Shown: positions 1 through 8,484 of the stretch, one piece after another
How the letters are laid out: the number at the start of each line of letters is the position of its first letter
Numbering within the stretch: the first letter of the stretch is position 1
Source of the DNA: an uncultured Clostridia bacterium
GTDB taxonomy: Bacteria; Bacillota; Clostridia; Oscillospirales; Acutalibacteraceae
DNA: 32,572 nucleotides
Assembly (NCBI GenBank): GCA_947589485.1
Contig: CANQBK010000019.1
Coordinates: 1-32,572 of the forward strand
Direction of reading: 5' to 3'
Program-made: the position numbers and the translations under genes
The notes under the pieces: generated by a model
Seen by the model: the letters and a program-made list of their open reading frames with translations, nothing else
What the model was told of the DNA's origin: nothing
Database searches by the model: none

Positions 1-80
1 AAGCAGGAGGGGCGAAAAACAGTCCGGTGGACTGTTTTTCGGTGGGGAACCCACGCAAGGGGTTCCCCGTAAACAATTAA
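1..80. repeat. 80-bp direct repeat, left copy
   Basis: This block is repeated base for base at 568-647. It contains two strong hairpins. One has arms CGAAAAACAGTCC and GGACTGTTTTTCG. The other has arms GGGGAACCC and GGGTTCCCC. The window starts inside or at the edge of the block, so it may extend further left. No coding function is seen. Confidence 0.85.
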
Positions 81-100
81 GTTTTTGCCTTTGTTAATGA

Positions 101-318
101 CGGTTAAGGGCTCCGCCCTTAAAAACCCGCCAAAGGCTCCGCCCTTAAAAACCCGCCAAAGGCTCCGCCTTTGGAAACCGCAAGCCTTTGAAAAGGCTTG
201 ACCGAAACTTTTAACTATGGGAACATTAACTAACGCCGCGCGATTGTACTTATTGTTTGCAATACGAGCGAGCGGAGCGAGCGATAACGCGAATCGCCTG
301 CGCCGGCTCGGCGCCGCC
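101..318 (+). repeat. Composite hairpin repeat, copy 1 (forward)
   Basis: The modules in order are hairpin AAGGGCTCCGCCCTT, hairpin AAAGGCTCCGCCTTT, hairpin AAGCCTTTGAAAAGGCTT, a spacer reading ACCGAAACTTTTAACTATGG, a stretch around AACTAACGCCGCGCGATTG, the tandem 9-mer GAGCGAGCGGAGCGAGCG followed by ATAACGCGAAT, and hairpin GCGCCGGCTCGGCGC. The first two hairpin types partly recur before the full unit, so the block is already a mosaic. The same modules recur at about 8485, 25571 (inverted), 27223, 27413 and 32412. Confidence 0.85.
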
Positions 319-567
319 AAAGGCTCTGCCTTTGGAAACCGCAAGCCTTTGAAAAGGCTTGACCGAAACTTTTAATTATGGCTAAAATAACTAACGCCGC
401 GCGATTGTACTTATTGTTTGCAATACGAGCGAACGGAGTGAGCGACAACGCGAATTGAGGGCGCAGGCACTGCGCGTTTTCGCCCGCCTTTTGAAAAAGG
501 CGGCAGGGTCAAGGGACAGCGTCCCTTGTCGCAGTCCGCAGACTGCGAAATTCTTATTACTTCTAAA
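319..567 (+). repeat. Composite hairpin repeat, copy 2 with extra hairpins
   Basis: This is a second forward copy of the module chain, with the variant 9-mers GAGCGAACGGAGTGAGCG then ACAACGCGAAT. It is followed by additional small palindromes: GCGCAGGCACTGCGC, CCGCCTTTTGAAAAAGGCGG, AAGGGACAGCGTCCCTT and CGCAGTCCGCAGACTGCG. Open frames crossing the block translate to repeat-derived peptides and are not credible genes. Confidence 0.8.
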
Positions 568-647
568 AAGCAGGAGGGGCGAAAAACAGTCCGGTGGACT
601 GTTTTTCGGTGGGGAACCCACGCAAGGGGTTCCCCGTAAACAATTAA
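568..647. repeat. 80-bp direct repeat, right copy
   Basis: This is identical to bases 1-80. The two copies bracket composite repeat copies 1 and 2, giving a direct-repeat-flanked block of about 650 bases immediately beyond the 3' end of glgA. Confidence 0.85.
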
Positions 648-665
648 CAAAACAAAGAAAATAAC

Positions 666-696
666 CGGCACACTTGAAAATTTTCATTGTGTGCCG
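666..696 (-). terminator. Terminator of glgA
   Basis: An inverted repeat has arms CGGCACAC and GTGTGCCG around an AT-rich self-complementary loop. On the minus strand it follows the glgA stop by about ten bases and leads into a T-rich run. Confidence 0.75.
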
Positions 697-706
697 ATTA
701 TCGTTA

Positions 707-2155
707 TTACCAACTTGTAATATTGTGATACAATTCACGGTACCTTTCCGCCGAACGTCCCCAAGAGAAATCTTGACGCATACCTCTTTCTGCAATTTCA
801 TTCCAACGCTGTCTGTCGGTAAAGTAAACCGTTTTTGCATAGTTGATGGAGTCGAGCATCTCATTTGCATTGTAGTTGGCAAACGAGAAACCCGTACCCG
901 TATTGTCATACCAGTTATACGGCTGAACCGTGTCACGAAGTCCGCCGGTTTCACGGACAATGGGTACTGTGCCGTAACGGAGAGCTATGAGCTGAGTTAA
1001 TCCGCAGGGTTCAAATCGTGACGGCATAAGCATGGCATCGGCAGCCGCATAGAGCTTATGTGCGTGGTTGTCAGAATAATAAATATTTGCCGAAACTCTT
1101 TCGGGATATTTCCACTGATAATGTCTGAAAAGATTTTCGTATTTTTCCTCTCCCGTGCCGAGAACAACAAACTGAGTATGCTCGTCAACAATACTTTCTA
1201 TCACATAATTTACAAGATCCAGTCCCTTTTGGTCGGTAAGACGGGAAATTATACCAATCATAAATTTATTGTCATCAACGGGAAGTCCTATTTCCTGTTG
1301 GAAACCTCTTTTGTTCATAACTTTCTTTTGGAAAGAATCAGCCGTATAATGTTCAAAAATCTGAATATCATGTTCGGGGTTGTAAACATTGTAATCAATT
1401 CCGTTTACAATACCGCACAAAGTATTGTTGCGGTGCCTCATAAGACCGTCCAAACCTTCACCGTAATAAGGCATCTGTATTTCACCTGCGTATGTATCGC
1501 TTACGGTTGTGATATAATCCGAAAAGACAATGCCGGCTTTCAGCATATTTCCGTCCTTGTAATATTCCATGTGGTGCGACGTAAAAACATAATCGGGGAA
1601 CGCCGTAAGATATTTGAATGTTTTAATATCCCAAATTCCTTGAAATTTAAGATTGTGAATGGTCATAATAACCTTTGTTCCCCAGAAAAAGCCGTTATCC
1701 TTGTAAAGCGTTCTTAAAAACACGGGTACAAGAGAAGCCTGCCAATCGTGACAGTGAATTATATCGGGCTTAAAGCCTATAACAGGCAGTATAGCAAGAA
1801 CAGCCTTGTCAAAAAAGGTGAACTTTTCAATATCACGCCTTATATCGCTGTAAGGTCTGTCACCGCCGAAGTATCCCTCGTTATCTATAAAGTAATATTT
1901 TATGCCGTCATGCTCGTATTCCATAATTCCGACATATACATGATCGGGCATATAACCGAGATCCATATAAAAGCTCGTTATATACTTAAAATCCTTACGA
2001 TATTCCCACGGAATACACATATATTTTGGAATTACCACACGAACATCAAATTCGTCTTTGTTAATTGCTTTCGGAAGCGCACCCACAACATCGGCAAGAC
2101 CTCCCGTTTTTATAAACGGGTAGCACTCAGATGCAACAAACAAAATATTTTTCAT
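707..2155 (-). CDS. glgA: Glycogen synthase (ADP-glucose type)
   Basis: This is a GT5-family glycogen synthase, which transfers glucose from ADP-glucose to a growing alpha-1,4-glucan in the cytoplasm. The protein has 482 residues, the normal length. The N-terminal KTGGLADV motif (about residues 17-24) is the nucleotide-sugar-binding signature. The C-terminal half carries PSRFEPCGLTQL and the following GTVPIVRETGGL motif of the GT-B nucleotide site. The ATG is preceded by a good GGAGG site. The gene stands alone in this window: no glgB, glgC, glgD or glgP is adjacent. It has its own promoter at 2242-2270 and terminator at 666-696. Confidence 0.95.
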   Translation of the reverse strand: MKNILFVASECYPFIKTGGLADVVGALPKAINKDEFDVRVVIPKYMCIPWEYRKDFKYITSFYMDLGYMPDHVYVGIMEYEHDGIKYYFIDNEGYFGGDRPYSDIRRDIEKFTFFDKAVLAILPVIGFKPDIIHCHDWQASLVPVFLRTLYKDNGFFWGTKVIMTIHNLKFQGIWDIKTFKYLTAFPDYVFTSHHMEYYKDGNMLKAGIVFSDYITTVSDTYAGEIQMPYYGEGLDGLMRHRNNTLCGIVNGIDYNVYNPEHDIQIFEHYTADSFQKKVMNKRGFQQEIGLPVDDNKFMIGIISRLTDQKGLDLVNYVIESIVDEHTQFVVLGTGEEKYENLFRHYQWKYPERVSANIYYSDNHAHKLYAAADAMLMPSRFEPCGLTQLIALRYGTVPIVRETGGLRDTVQPYNWYDNTGTGFSFANYNANEMLDSINYAKTVYFTDRQRWNEIAERGMRQDFSWGRSAERYRELYHNITSW

Positions 2156-2241
2156 ATTGATCCTCCGTTCAGATTTAAATTTTTTATCGACATAAGGTAA
2201 TTTTTTTACCGTAAAATACCGCCGACATCATCTTGACTAAT

Positions 2242-2270
2242 ATTATAATAGAAAAGTTTAAAACATTCAA
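2242..2270 (-). promoter_or_regulatory. Promoter of glgA
   Basis: Reading the minus strand, TTGAAT and TATAAT are separated by 17 bases, about 90 bases upstream of the glgA start. The leader contains a short GGTAA/TTACC hairpin of unknown relevance. Confidence 0.6.
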
Positions 2271-2296
2271 TATATTTTCAAAAAAACAAACAAATA

Positions 2297-2329
2297 AAAA
2301 CGGAACGAAAATAATTTTCGTCCCGTTTT
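2297..2329 (-). terminator. Terminator of the lipoprotein cluster
   Basis: The arms AAAACGGAACGAAAA and TTTTCGTCCCGTTTT form a nearly perfect hairpin followed by T-rich sequence on the minus strand. It lies just past the stop of the last lipoprotein gene. The other strand also has a T-rich tail. Confidence 0.75.
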
Positions 2330-2335
2330 GTTTTG

Positions 2336-2737
2336 TTACGATACACTGTCGGAATAAATTTCGGTTCCGTCAGCATTTATATACTTTACGGCAATTGTAA
2401 GTTTATCCAATCCCGTTTCCTCTTTTATTTGTTGTGCCTGTTCGGAGAAAGTTGCTCTTTGTTTATTGAACTGAGTTCTTATGGCGGATTTTACAGTGCT
2501 GTCAACCTGCCATTGCTCGTTCATAGTTACTTCATATACCAAGGTATCGTCACCTTCGGGATATATTTTCATTGTTTGGTCATCGTTTGAACACGATTTT
2601 TCAATTGATGTAAACGCCGCTGTGTTATTATTGTAATATTCTCTAACGTTAGCGGGTTTTGAAAAACACGCGGTAAGCGAGAATATCAATACAAATACTG
2701 TAAAAAGCAGAGAAACGGATTTGATTGTTTTTTTCAT
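2336..2737 (-). CDS. Small lipoprotein with a single DUF4854-like domain
   Basis: This 133-residue protein has a lipoprotein signal peptide (hydrophobic residues about 8-21, lipobox LTAC, lipidated Cys24). The rest is one copy of a domain shared with the next two genes: a YxNN-type start, an EGDDTLVYEVTMNE strand pair, a helix, then a KYINADGTEIY ending. I recognise this pattern as resembling the DUF4854 family of Clostridia lipoproteins, from memory and without a search. No catalytic residues are evident. It is expected to be anchored on the outer face of the membrane. The start has a clear AAGGAG site. It is the last of three paralogous genes and is followed by a terminator. Confidence 0.8.
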   Translation of the reverse strand: MKKTIKSVSLLFTVFVLIFSLTACFSKPANVREYYNNNTAAFTSIEKSCSNDDQTMKIYPEGDDTLVYEVTMNEQWQVDSTVKSAIRTQFNKQRATFSEQAQQIKEETGLDKLTIAVKYINADGTEIYSDSVS

Positions 2738-2755
2738 TTTTTTACTCCTTATTTA

Positions 2756-3697
2756 TTAATTGTCTGTAAATTCTCTTTCAACAACAGTGTTGCCGTTTTG
2801 GTCACAATATCTTATAATAACAGAAATATCTTCCTGTTCTACATTGTTTTTTATTTGGGAAATAAACAGCTTCATATAAGATTCGTAAGCTGTAAGTCCG
2901 TTTTCCAAAACGGATTTTGTGCTGTCGTTAATTTCGATTGTGTCGTTCATTGTAAAAACGTAAACTATTTTGGAACCGTCTTCAACTGTAATATTCATTT
3001 CTCCGTATTCGTTGGAGCCTACTGACATTGCGTTGTCAAGCTGTTTTTTTACATCGGGATTGTTAATGTACTCTTCAAGTGTGGCGTACTTGCCTGTGGC
3101 GGATACAAGGGTTTCAGAGCTTTGAGAACCCTCCGAGCCGTCTGAAATGACCTTTTCAAAGATAACGCTTCCGTCTGCATTAAGACATCTGATTATCAAT
3201 TTTATATCATAATTTCCAAACATACCCGTCGACAGGTTTTTCTCTGCAATCTGTTTGTTTACAAGTTCTTCTACAATGGATTTTTGACTGTCGGTAATCT
3301 CAATTTGCTCTTTGTACTTCATTTCAAATATGATATTTTCGTCGTCACATTTGATGTCTGCGGTGTACTCGTCGGTAGAGTAAGCATCTCTAAAGTCTTT
3401 AATCTGCTCCTGCATTTCGGAAGATTCAAAAAATTCTTTCAGCGAAAATTTGGTGCTTTCTGAAGATTCTTTTGCAGACTCAACCGTGCTTGACTCGGCG
3501 TTGCTTTTTTCCTTGGAACTTTCGTTGATGGAGCTTTCGTTGACGGAGCTTTCCGTGCTTTGCGCCGAAGAAACTCCGGACGATTCTTCCGGCATACGTG
3601 TTTCCTTGTTTTTGACAAAAAGACTGCACGATGCGGACGAAAGCAACATTGATACAGCGGCCATAATAATAATGACTTTTTTTGTTCCCTTCTTCAA
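2756..3697 (-). CDS. Lipoprotein with two DUF4854-like domains
   Basis: This 313-residue lipoprotein probably starts at TTG, set by AAAGGAGG seven bases upstream. The signal peptide ends in SASC with lipid-modified Cys24. A Ser/Glu-rich low-complexity spacer (about 38-82), probably crossing the cell wall, is followed by two tandem copies of the same domain at about 86-190 and 203-313. Each copy begins with a L-x-E-[FY]-[FI] helix, passes through a [FV]xxx[MF]K/N-x-x-[IE] strand and ends in an [IV]IR-C/Y-x-[ND]x[DN]G strand. This looks like an internal duplication of the domain in the neighbouring genes. The function is unknown. A candidate promoter sits directly upstream at 3743-3771. Confidence 0.85.
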   Translation of the reverse strand: MKKGTKKVIIIMAAVSMLLSSASCSLFVKNKETRMPEESSGVSSAQSTESSVNESSINESSKEKSNAESSTVESAKESSESTKFSLKEFFESSEMQEQIKDFRDAYSTDEYTADIKCDDENIIFEMKYKEQIEITDSQKSIVEELVNKQIAEKNLSTGMFGNYDIKLIIRCLNADGSVIFEKVISDGSEGSQSSETLVSATGKYATLEEYINNPDVKKQLDNAMSVGSNEYGEMNITVEDGSKIVYVFTMNDTIEINDSTKSVLENGLTAYESYMKLFISQIKNNVEQEDISVIIRYCDQNGNTVVEREFTDN

Positions 3698-3742
3698 TAC
3701 ATTTCCTCCTTTGCATAAAATAAAAATTGTCCTCTGTCTTAA

Positions 3743-3771
3743 ATTTTATATTAATTTTTTTTAAAAGTCAA
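3743..3771 (-). promoter_or_regulatory. Promoter of the two-domain lipoprotein gene
   Basis: On the minus strand TTGACT and TAAAAT are 17 bases apart, about 45 bases upstream of the TTG start. The lower two lipoprotein genes can therefore be transcribed separately from the first. Confidence 0.55.
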
Positions 3772-3792
3772 TTATAAATAATTACAATATAA

Positions 3793-4503
3793 TTATTCAT
3801 TGTTGTTGCCTTTGTTTCCGTTTTCGTCATTTCCGTTATCGTCGGAATTTTCAAAAGATATTTCCTCTGTTTTGACCACGCCCTTTTCGTCAAATGTCCG
3901 CTCGAATATTTTATTTCCGTTGCAGTCAAAATAACGCACAACAACATTTAAATTGTTGTTATCCACACAGCTTTCCAGCACATTTACCAGTTTAGTATAA
4001 GTTTTTTGCTGACTGTCCATTGTGGATTCAAGCGTTTTCAAGAAAGCCTCAGGATATTCAAGCTCTTCATTAATCGTGCGTTCAAAAACCAGTTTTGTAT
4101 TCTTTTCCGTTTTAACACGGCTGTCAATCGGCAGGGAATTTTCGTCATCGTTTTTTTCTATATCGTCTATTGCTTCTTTGGCGGTATCCGATTTTATATA
4201 TTCGTCAAGTGTTTTATATTCTTTGACCGCCTTAATACTGCTGTCCGTATAGAAACTTGTTTCTTTTATGCTTTCGGTATTCGATTCAAGAATTATTGTT
4301 TCCGAACTATTTGTTTCGTCCGAATTTTTATTGTCTGCGGACGGCTCGTTCAAATTTTCGGAGGAGTCCGACTGTCGGGAGCTTACCGTCTGCGATTCGT
4401 GATTTGACACTTTTTTGTTTGATGTTCCATCGCAAGCTGTCATTGATATTCCGATAACGGCGCTCAATGCCAGCACGGAAATAAATGTTTTTAAATCTTT
4501 CAT
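3793..4503 (-). CDS. Lipoprotein with one DUF4854-like domain and an acidic tail
   Basis: This 236-residue protein has a lipoprotein signal (lipobox MTAC, Cys24). A Ser/Asn/Glu-rich spacer (about 27-85) is followed by one domain copy (about 94-215) that starts KTLDEYIKSD and ends VVRYFDCNGNKIFERTF. This matches the two domains of the next gene in layout. A final Asn/Gly/Glu/Asp-rich tail is unusual among the three. The ATG has an AAAGGGG site. The gene follows the Cys-rich membrane protein gene by about 25 bases, suggesting co-transcription. Function unknown; it is surface-exposed by inference. Confidence 0.8.
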   Translation of the reverse strand: MKDLKTFISVLALSAVIGISMTACDGTSNKKVSNHESQTVSSRQSDSSENLNEPSADNKNSDETNSSETIILESNTESIKETSFYTDSSIKAVKEYKTLDEYIKSDTAKEAIDDIEKNDDENSLPIDSRVKTEKNTKLVFERTINEELEYPEAFLKTLESTMDSQQKTYTKLVNVLESCVDNNNLNVVVRYFDCNGNKIFERTFDEKGVVKTEEISFENSDDNGNDENGNKGNNNE

Positions 4504-4527
4504 TAAAAAATCCCCTTTATTAAGATT

Positions 4528-4722
4528 TTATACATCTGATTTTTTAGATTTGTTTTTGTTTTCGCATTTTTTGCAGTTAAAACAATTTTCACAATCACCC
4601 CCACAGCACCCGTTGTGTCTGTTCTTTATAATATACCGTATTGCGAAAAAAAGACATACCGCAATAATAAAACATACCAAAAGCGTCGGAAAGTTAAAGT
4701 TTTCTTCAAACCATTCAGCCAA
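4528..4722 (-). CDS. FeoB-associated-type Cys-rich membrane protein
   Basis: This is a small one-TM protein. A frame from 4785 is open, but the best start is TTG at 4722, preceded by AAAGGGGAG. That gives 64 residues and the usual family layout: a short N-terminus (LAEWFEENF), one membrane helix (about residues 11-31), then a cytosolic Cys cluster with the pattern CCGGDCENCFNCKKC and a Lys-rich end. It resembles the FeoB-associated Cys-rich membrane proteins, thought to act in iron handling. No feoA or feoB is present in the window, so the role here is inferred only. Confidence 0.7.
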   Translation of the reverse strand: MAEWFEENFNFPTLLVCFIIAVCLFFAIRYIIKNRHNGCCGGDCENCFNCKKCENKNKSKKSDV

Positions 4723-4785
4723 AACAATTCTCCCCTTTAACGTACCGCAATATATATACAGATAATAAAAGTATTGAAACGTCAT

Positions 4786-5126
4786 TTAATTATCCTTTAT
4801 TTCCCGACGAAACCTTGTCATTTTTTGGTCGTACAAGACAAATTAGTAAAAGCCCGAAATACTGCCGCCGCAAATCCGTGTCGGCTCCCGTGTTTCGGTC
4901 ATTCGGGATATAAGCCCTCCGACGTTTTGATAAACAGTTCGTATTTTTGTTAATGCCCATAGGATACGCCGTTTTTATCGTTTAGTCAAGTTCCGTTATA
5001 AAATTATCGGCAGTTTTAACATATAAAGAGGAATCGAAAAAATCATTTTTATTTGGTTCGTGAACGACACGGCGGTCGGTTAAAGGTAATATGATTTTAA
5101 ATTTGAAATTGTAACGGCTTCCACGC
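4786..5126. other. 341-base gap without a gene
   Basis: This lies between the divergent Cys-rich membrane protein gene and the ilv promoter. I see no credible open frame. I also see no T-box specifier/antiterminator motif and no terminator hairpin before ilvB. It must contain the minus-strand promoter for the upstream gene, but no good hexamer pair stood out. Confidence 0.5.
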
Positions 5127-5155
5127 TTGACACATATTTTGGCTAATGTTATAAT
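5127..5155 (+). promoter_or_regulatory. Consensus sigma-A promoter of ilvBNC
   Basis: TTGACA (5127-5132) and TATAAT (5150-5155) are separated by exactly 17 bases, a full consensus. Transcription should begin near 5162, leaving a leader of only about 20 bases before the ATG at 5182. Leader-peptide or T-box attenuation from this promoter is therefore not possible. Confidence 0.85.
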
Positions 5156-5181
5156 TGTTGGTATCCGAAAGGAGGAATTAC

Positions 5182-6801
5182 ATGATAAGCGGTGCTGAAA
5201 TAATGGTCAAGTGCCTTCAAGAGGAAGGCGTCGAAATTGTCTTCGGTTATCCCGGAGCGGTTATATGCCCGTTTTTTGACAAACTTTGCGATACGGACAT
5301 CAAAGCGGTACTCGTGAGGCAGGAACAAAATGCCGCCCACGCTGCCAGCGGATATGCAAGGGCTCTTTTAAAGGTAGGCGTATGCGTTGCAACATCGGGT
5401 CCGGGTGCGTTAAATTTAATAACAGGCATTGCGACTGCTTATATGGATTCCATACCTATGGTAGCTATTACGGGTCAGGTACGCAGCGATGTTTTGGGAC
5501 GCGATGTGTTCCAAGAGGCGGATATAACCGGTGCGTGTGAATCCTTTGTAAAACACAGCTACCTTGTAAAAAATACGGCTGATTTGCCGAGAGTATTTAA
5601 AGAAGCATTTCATATTGCCTCCACAGGTCGTCCGGGACCGGTTCTTATAGATGTTCCGGTAGATGTTCAGGAGGGTACCGTAGATAGTTTTGAATATCCC
5701 GAAAAAGTTAATATTATAGGTTACAAACCCAGTGTACACGGACACCCTATGCAGATAAAACGCGCGCTTGAAATGATAAGCAAATCCGAGCGTCCCGTTA
5801 TATGTGCAGGCGGCGGAGTTCTTACATCGGGTTCAAAGCCGAAATTCCGCGAATTTGCTCAAAAAACGAATATACCCGTTGTTTCTACAATGATGGGAAT
5901 AGGCGTTATGCCGTCGGAAGACCCATTGTATGTGGGTATGATAGGTTCTCACGGTGTAAAAGCGGCTAATATGACGATACATAATGCGGACCTTGTAATA
6001 TTGTGCGGCGCAAGAGTGGGCGACCGTGCGGTTGCTGCGCCGGAACAGGTCGCAGAACGGGCAAAAGTAATACATATTGATATAGACCCTGCCGAAATAG
6101 GGAAAAATATGAAAACGACTATCCCGATTGTCGGGGATATGAAAAATGTCATTTCTCAAATGCTCGAGGATATTGATTATACAGCGCCTGCCGAATGGAC
6201 TGAAAAGGTTTGCAAATGGGAAGAAGATTATGTTGCCAAGCCGAAAAAGTTTGACGGATTTGTGGAACCCAAGAGCTTTATTGCAAAACTGTCATCAATG
6301 CTGCGTCAAAAGGCGATACTTATTGCAGATGTAGGACAGAATCAAATATGGTGTGCAAACAATTTCAAAATGTCAGACGGTCGGTTCTTTACATCGGGCG
6401 GAATGGGAACTATGGGATATTCCGTTCCTGCGGCGGTCGGCGCAAAATTCGCAAGACCGAACCGTGACGTTGTTGCGGTCTGCGGTGACGGTTCGTTCCA
6501 GATGTCGCTTAACGAGCTTGCAACTATTGCCCAAAACAATTTGAATGTTAAAATTATAGTAATGCAAAACAATGTTTTGGGTATGGTTCACGAATTGCAG
6601 GATATTCATTACAACGGACGTTACGCCATAACGGAGCTTAGCGACGTTCCCGATTTTGGAGTAATTGCAAAAGCATACGGAATAGAATCGGCGGTTGCCG
6701 AGTCGAATGAGGACGCCGAGAAATATGCCGAAAAAATGCTGAAAAGCGACAAACCGTTTATATTGATATGCAAAGTAAATCCGAAAACGTCCTCAAGATA
6801 A
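5182..6801 (+). CDS. ilvB: Acetolactate synthase, large catalytic subunit
   Basis: This thiamine-diphosphate enzyme condenses two pyruvates to acetolactate, or pyruvate with 2-oxobutyrate, the first common step of branched-chain amino acid synthesis. Visible signatures are the N-terminal VFGYPGAVICPFFDKL region, the catalytic Glu in RQEQNAAHAASGYARA, the central FAD/DHS-like domain and the ThDP motif GDGSFQMSLNEL with downstream N-N. The frame is open from a TTG at 5155, but that lies inside the promoter -10. The ATG at 5182 behind AAAGGAGG is the real start and gives 539 residues. It is the first gene of an ilvB-ilvN-ilvC operon. Confidence 0.95.
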   Translation: MISGAEIMVKCLQEEGVEIVFGYPGAVICPFFDKLCDTDIKAVLVRQEQNAAHAASGYARALLKVGVCVATSGPGALNLITGIATAYMDSIPMVAITGQVRSDVLGRDVFQEADITGACESFVKHSYLVKNTADLPRVFKEAFHIASTGRPGPVLIDVPVDVQEGTVDSFEYPEKVNIIGYKPSVHGHPMQIKRALEMISKSERPVICAGGGVLTSGSKPKFREFAQKTNIPVVSTMMGIGVMPSEDPLYVGMIGSHGVKAANMTIHNADLVILCGARVGDRAVAAPEQVAERAKVIHIDIDPAEIGKNMKTTIPIVGDMKNVISQMLEDIDYTAPAEWTEKVCKWEEDYVAKPKKFDGFVEPKSFIAKLSSMLRQKAILIADVGQNQIWCANNFKMSDGRFFTSGGMGTMGYSVPAAVGAKFARPNRDVVAVCGDGSFQMSLNELATIAQNNLNVKIIVMQNNVLGMVHELQDIHYNGRYAITELSDVPDFGVIAKAYGIESAVAESNEDAEKYAEKMLKSDKPFILICKVNPKTSSR

Positions 6802-6851
6802 TTAAATCAAACTCCGCATAAAACGGTTATCGGCAGGTCAAGGAGAAAAAA

Positions 6852-7352
6852 ATGAAATATACACTATCGGTTCTTGTAGAAAACCACCCCGGCGTACTTT
6901 CAAAGGTTTCGGGGCTGTTTTCAAGACGAGGATTTAATATAGACAGTCTTGCGGTCGGAATTACCGAGGACAGCAACATATCACGGATAACAATAGTTGC
7001 ACACGGTGACGAGTACATAATCGAGCAGCTTGAAAAGCAGCTTAATAAATTAATACCCGTAATAAAAGTGCGTACATATACTGACGGTGAGTTCATAAGC
7101 CGTGAATTGTCGCTTATAAAGGTAAACTGCCCCGCAAAACAAAGGCTTGACATTATGAAAATTGCCGAGCTTATGGAAGCCAAAATCGTTGATGTTGCAA
7201 TAAACACAATGACGCTGCAATTTGCGGATACATTGGAGCGCTTTGAAACATTGACGGATTTGTTAAAACCGTATGGTATCCGTGAAATCGTCAGAACGGG
7301 TACGGTTGCAATCGAAAAGGATTCAGCCGCACAGCGCAAACCGACGGTTTAA
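6852..7352 (+). CDS. ilvN: Acetolactate synthase, small regulatory subunit
   Basis: This is the 166-residue regulatory partner of IlvB. An N-terminal ACT domain (VLVENHPGVLSKVSGLFSRR, about residues 6-25, then GFNIDSL) is expected to bind valine and mediate feedback inhibition. The C-terminal domain (about 80-160) matches the usual IlvN fold. The ATG follows AAGGAG. It lies about 50 bases after ilvB. Confidence 0.95.
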   Translation: MKYTLSVLVENHPGVLSKVSGLFSRRGFNIDSLAVGITEDSNISRITIVAHGDEYIIEQLEKQLNKLIPVIKVRTYTDGEFISRELSLIKVNCPAKQRLDIMKIAELMEAKIVDVAINTMTLQFADTLERFETLTDLLKPYGIREIVRTGTVAIEKDSAAQRKPTV

Positions 7353-7364
7353 CGAATTTCATAA

Positions 7365-8405
<1,041 letters not shown>

Positions 8406-8432
8406 TAATTATATATAATATAACTGTATAAC

Positions 8433-8472
8433 AAAACTGCGTGTCCATAAATTACGGACGCGCAGTTTTTTC
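8433..8472 (+). terminator. Terminator of ilvBNC (probably bidirectional)
   Basis: The arms AAAACTGCGTGTCC and GGACGCGCAGTTTT are followed by a run of T, 28 bases past the ilvC stop. The complementary strand also ends in TTTTGTTA, so it may stop transcripts from the convergent lipid operon too. Confidence 0.85.
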
Positions 8473-8484
8473 TTAAAAATGAGA

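Noticed and set aside
101-318. Insertion sequence or transposon
   Set aside because: No transposase frame, no clear terminal inverted repeats and no confirmed target duplication. A non-autonomous element remains possible.
391-960. Minus-strand open frame of 189 codons overlapping the glgA 3' end and the repeat block
   Set aside because: It runs antisense or out of frame through glgA's end and then through hairpin repeats; the peptide is repeat-derived and no ribosome site is present.
4786-5126. T-box or leader attenuator upstream of ilvB
   Set aside because: No T-box consensus or terminator was found, and the consensus promoter lies downstream of this region.
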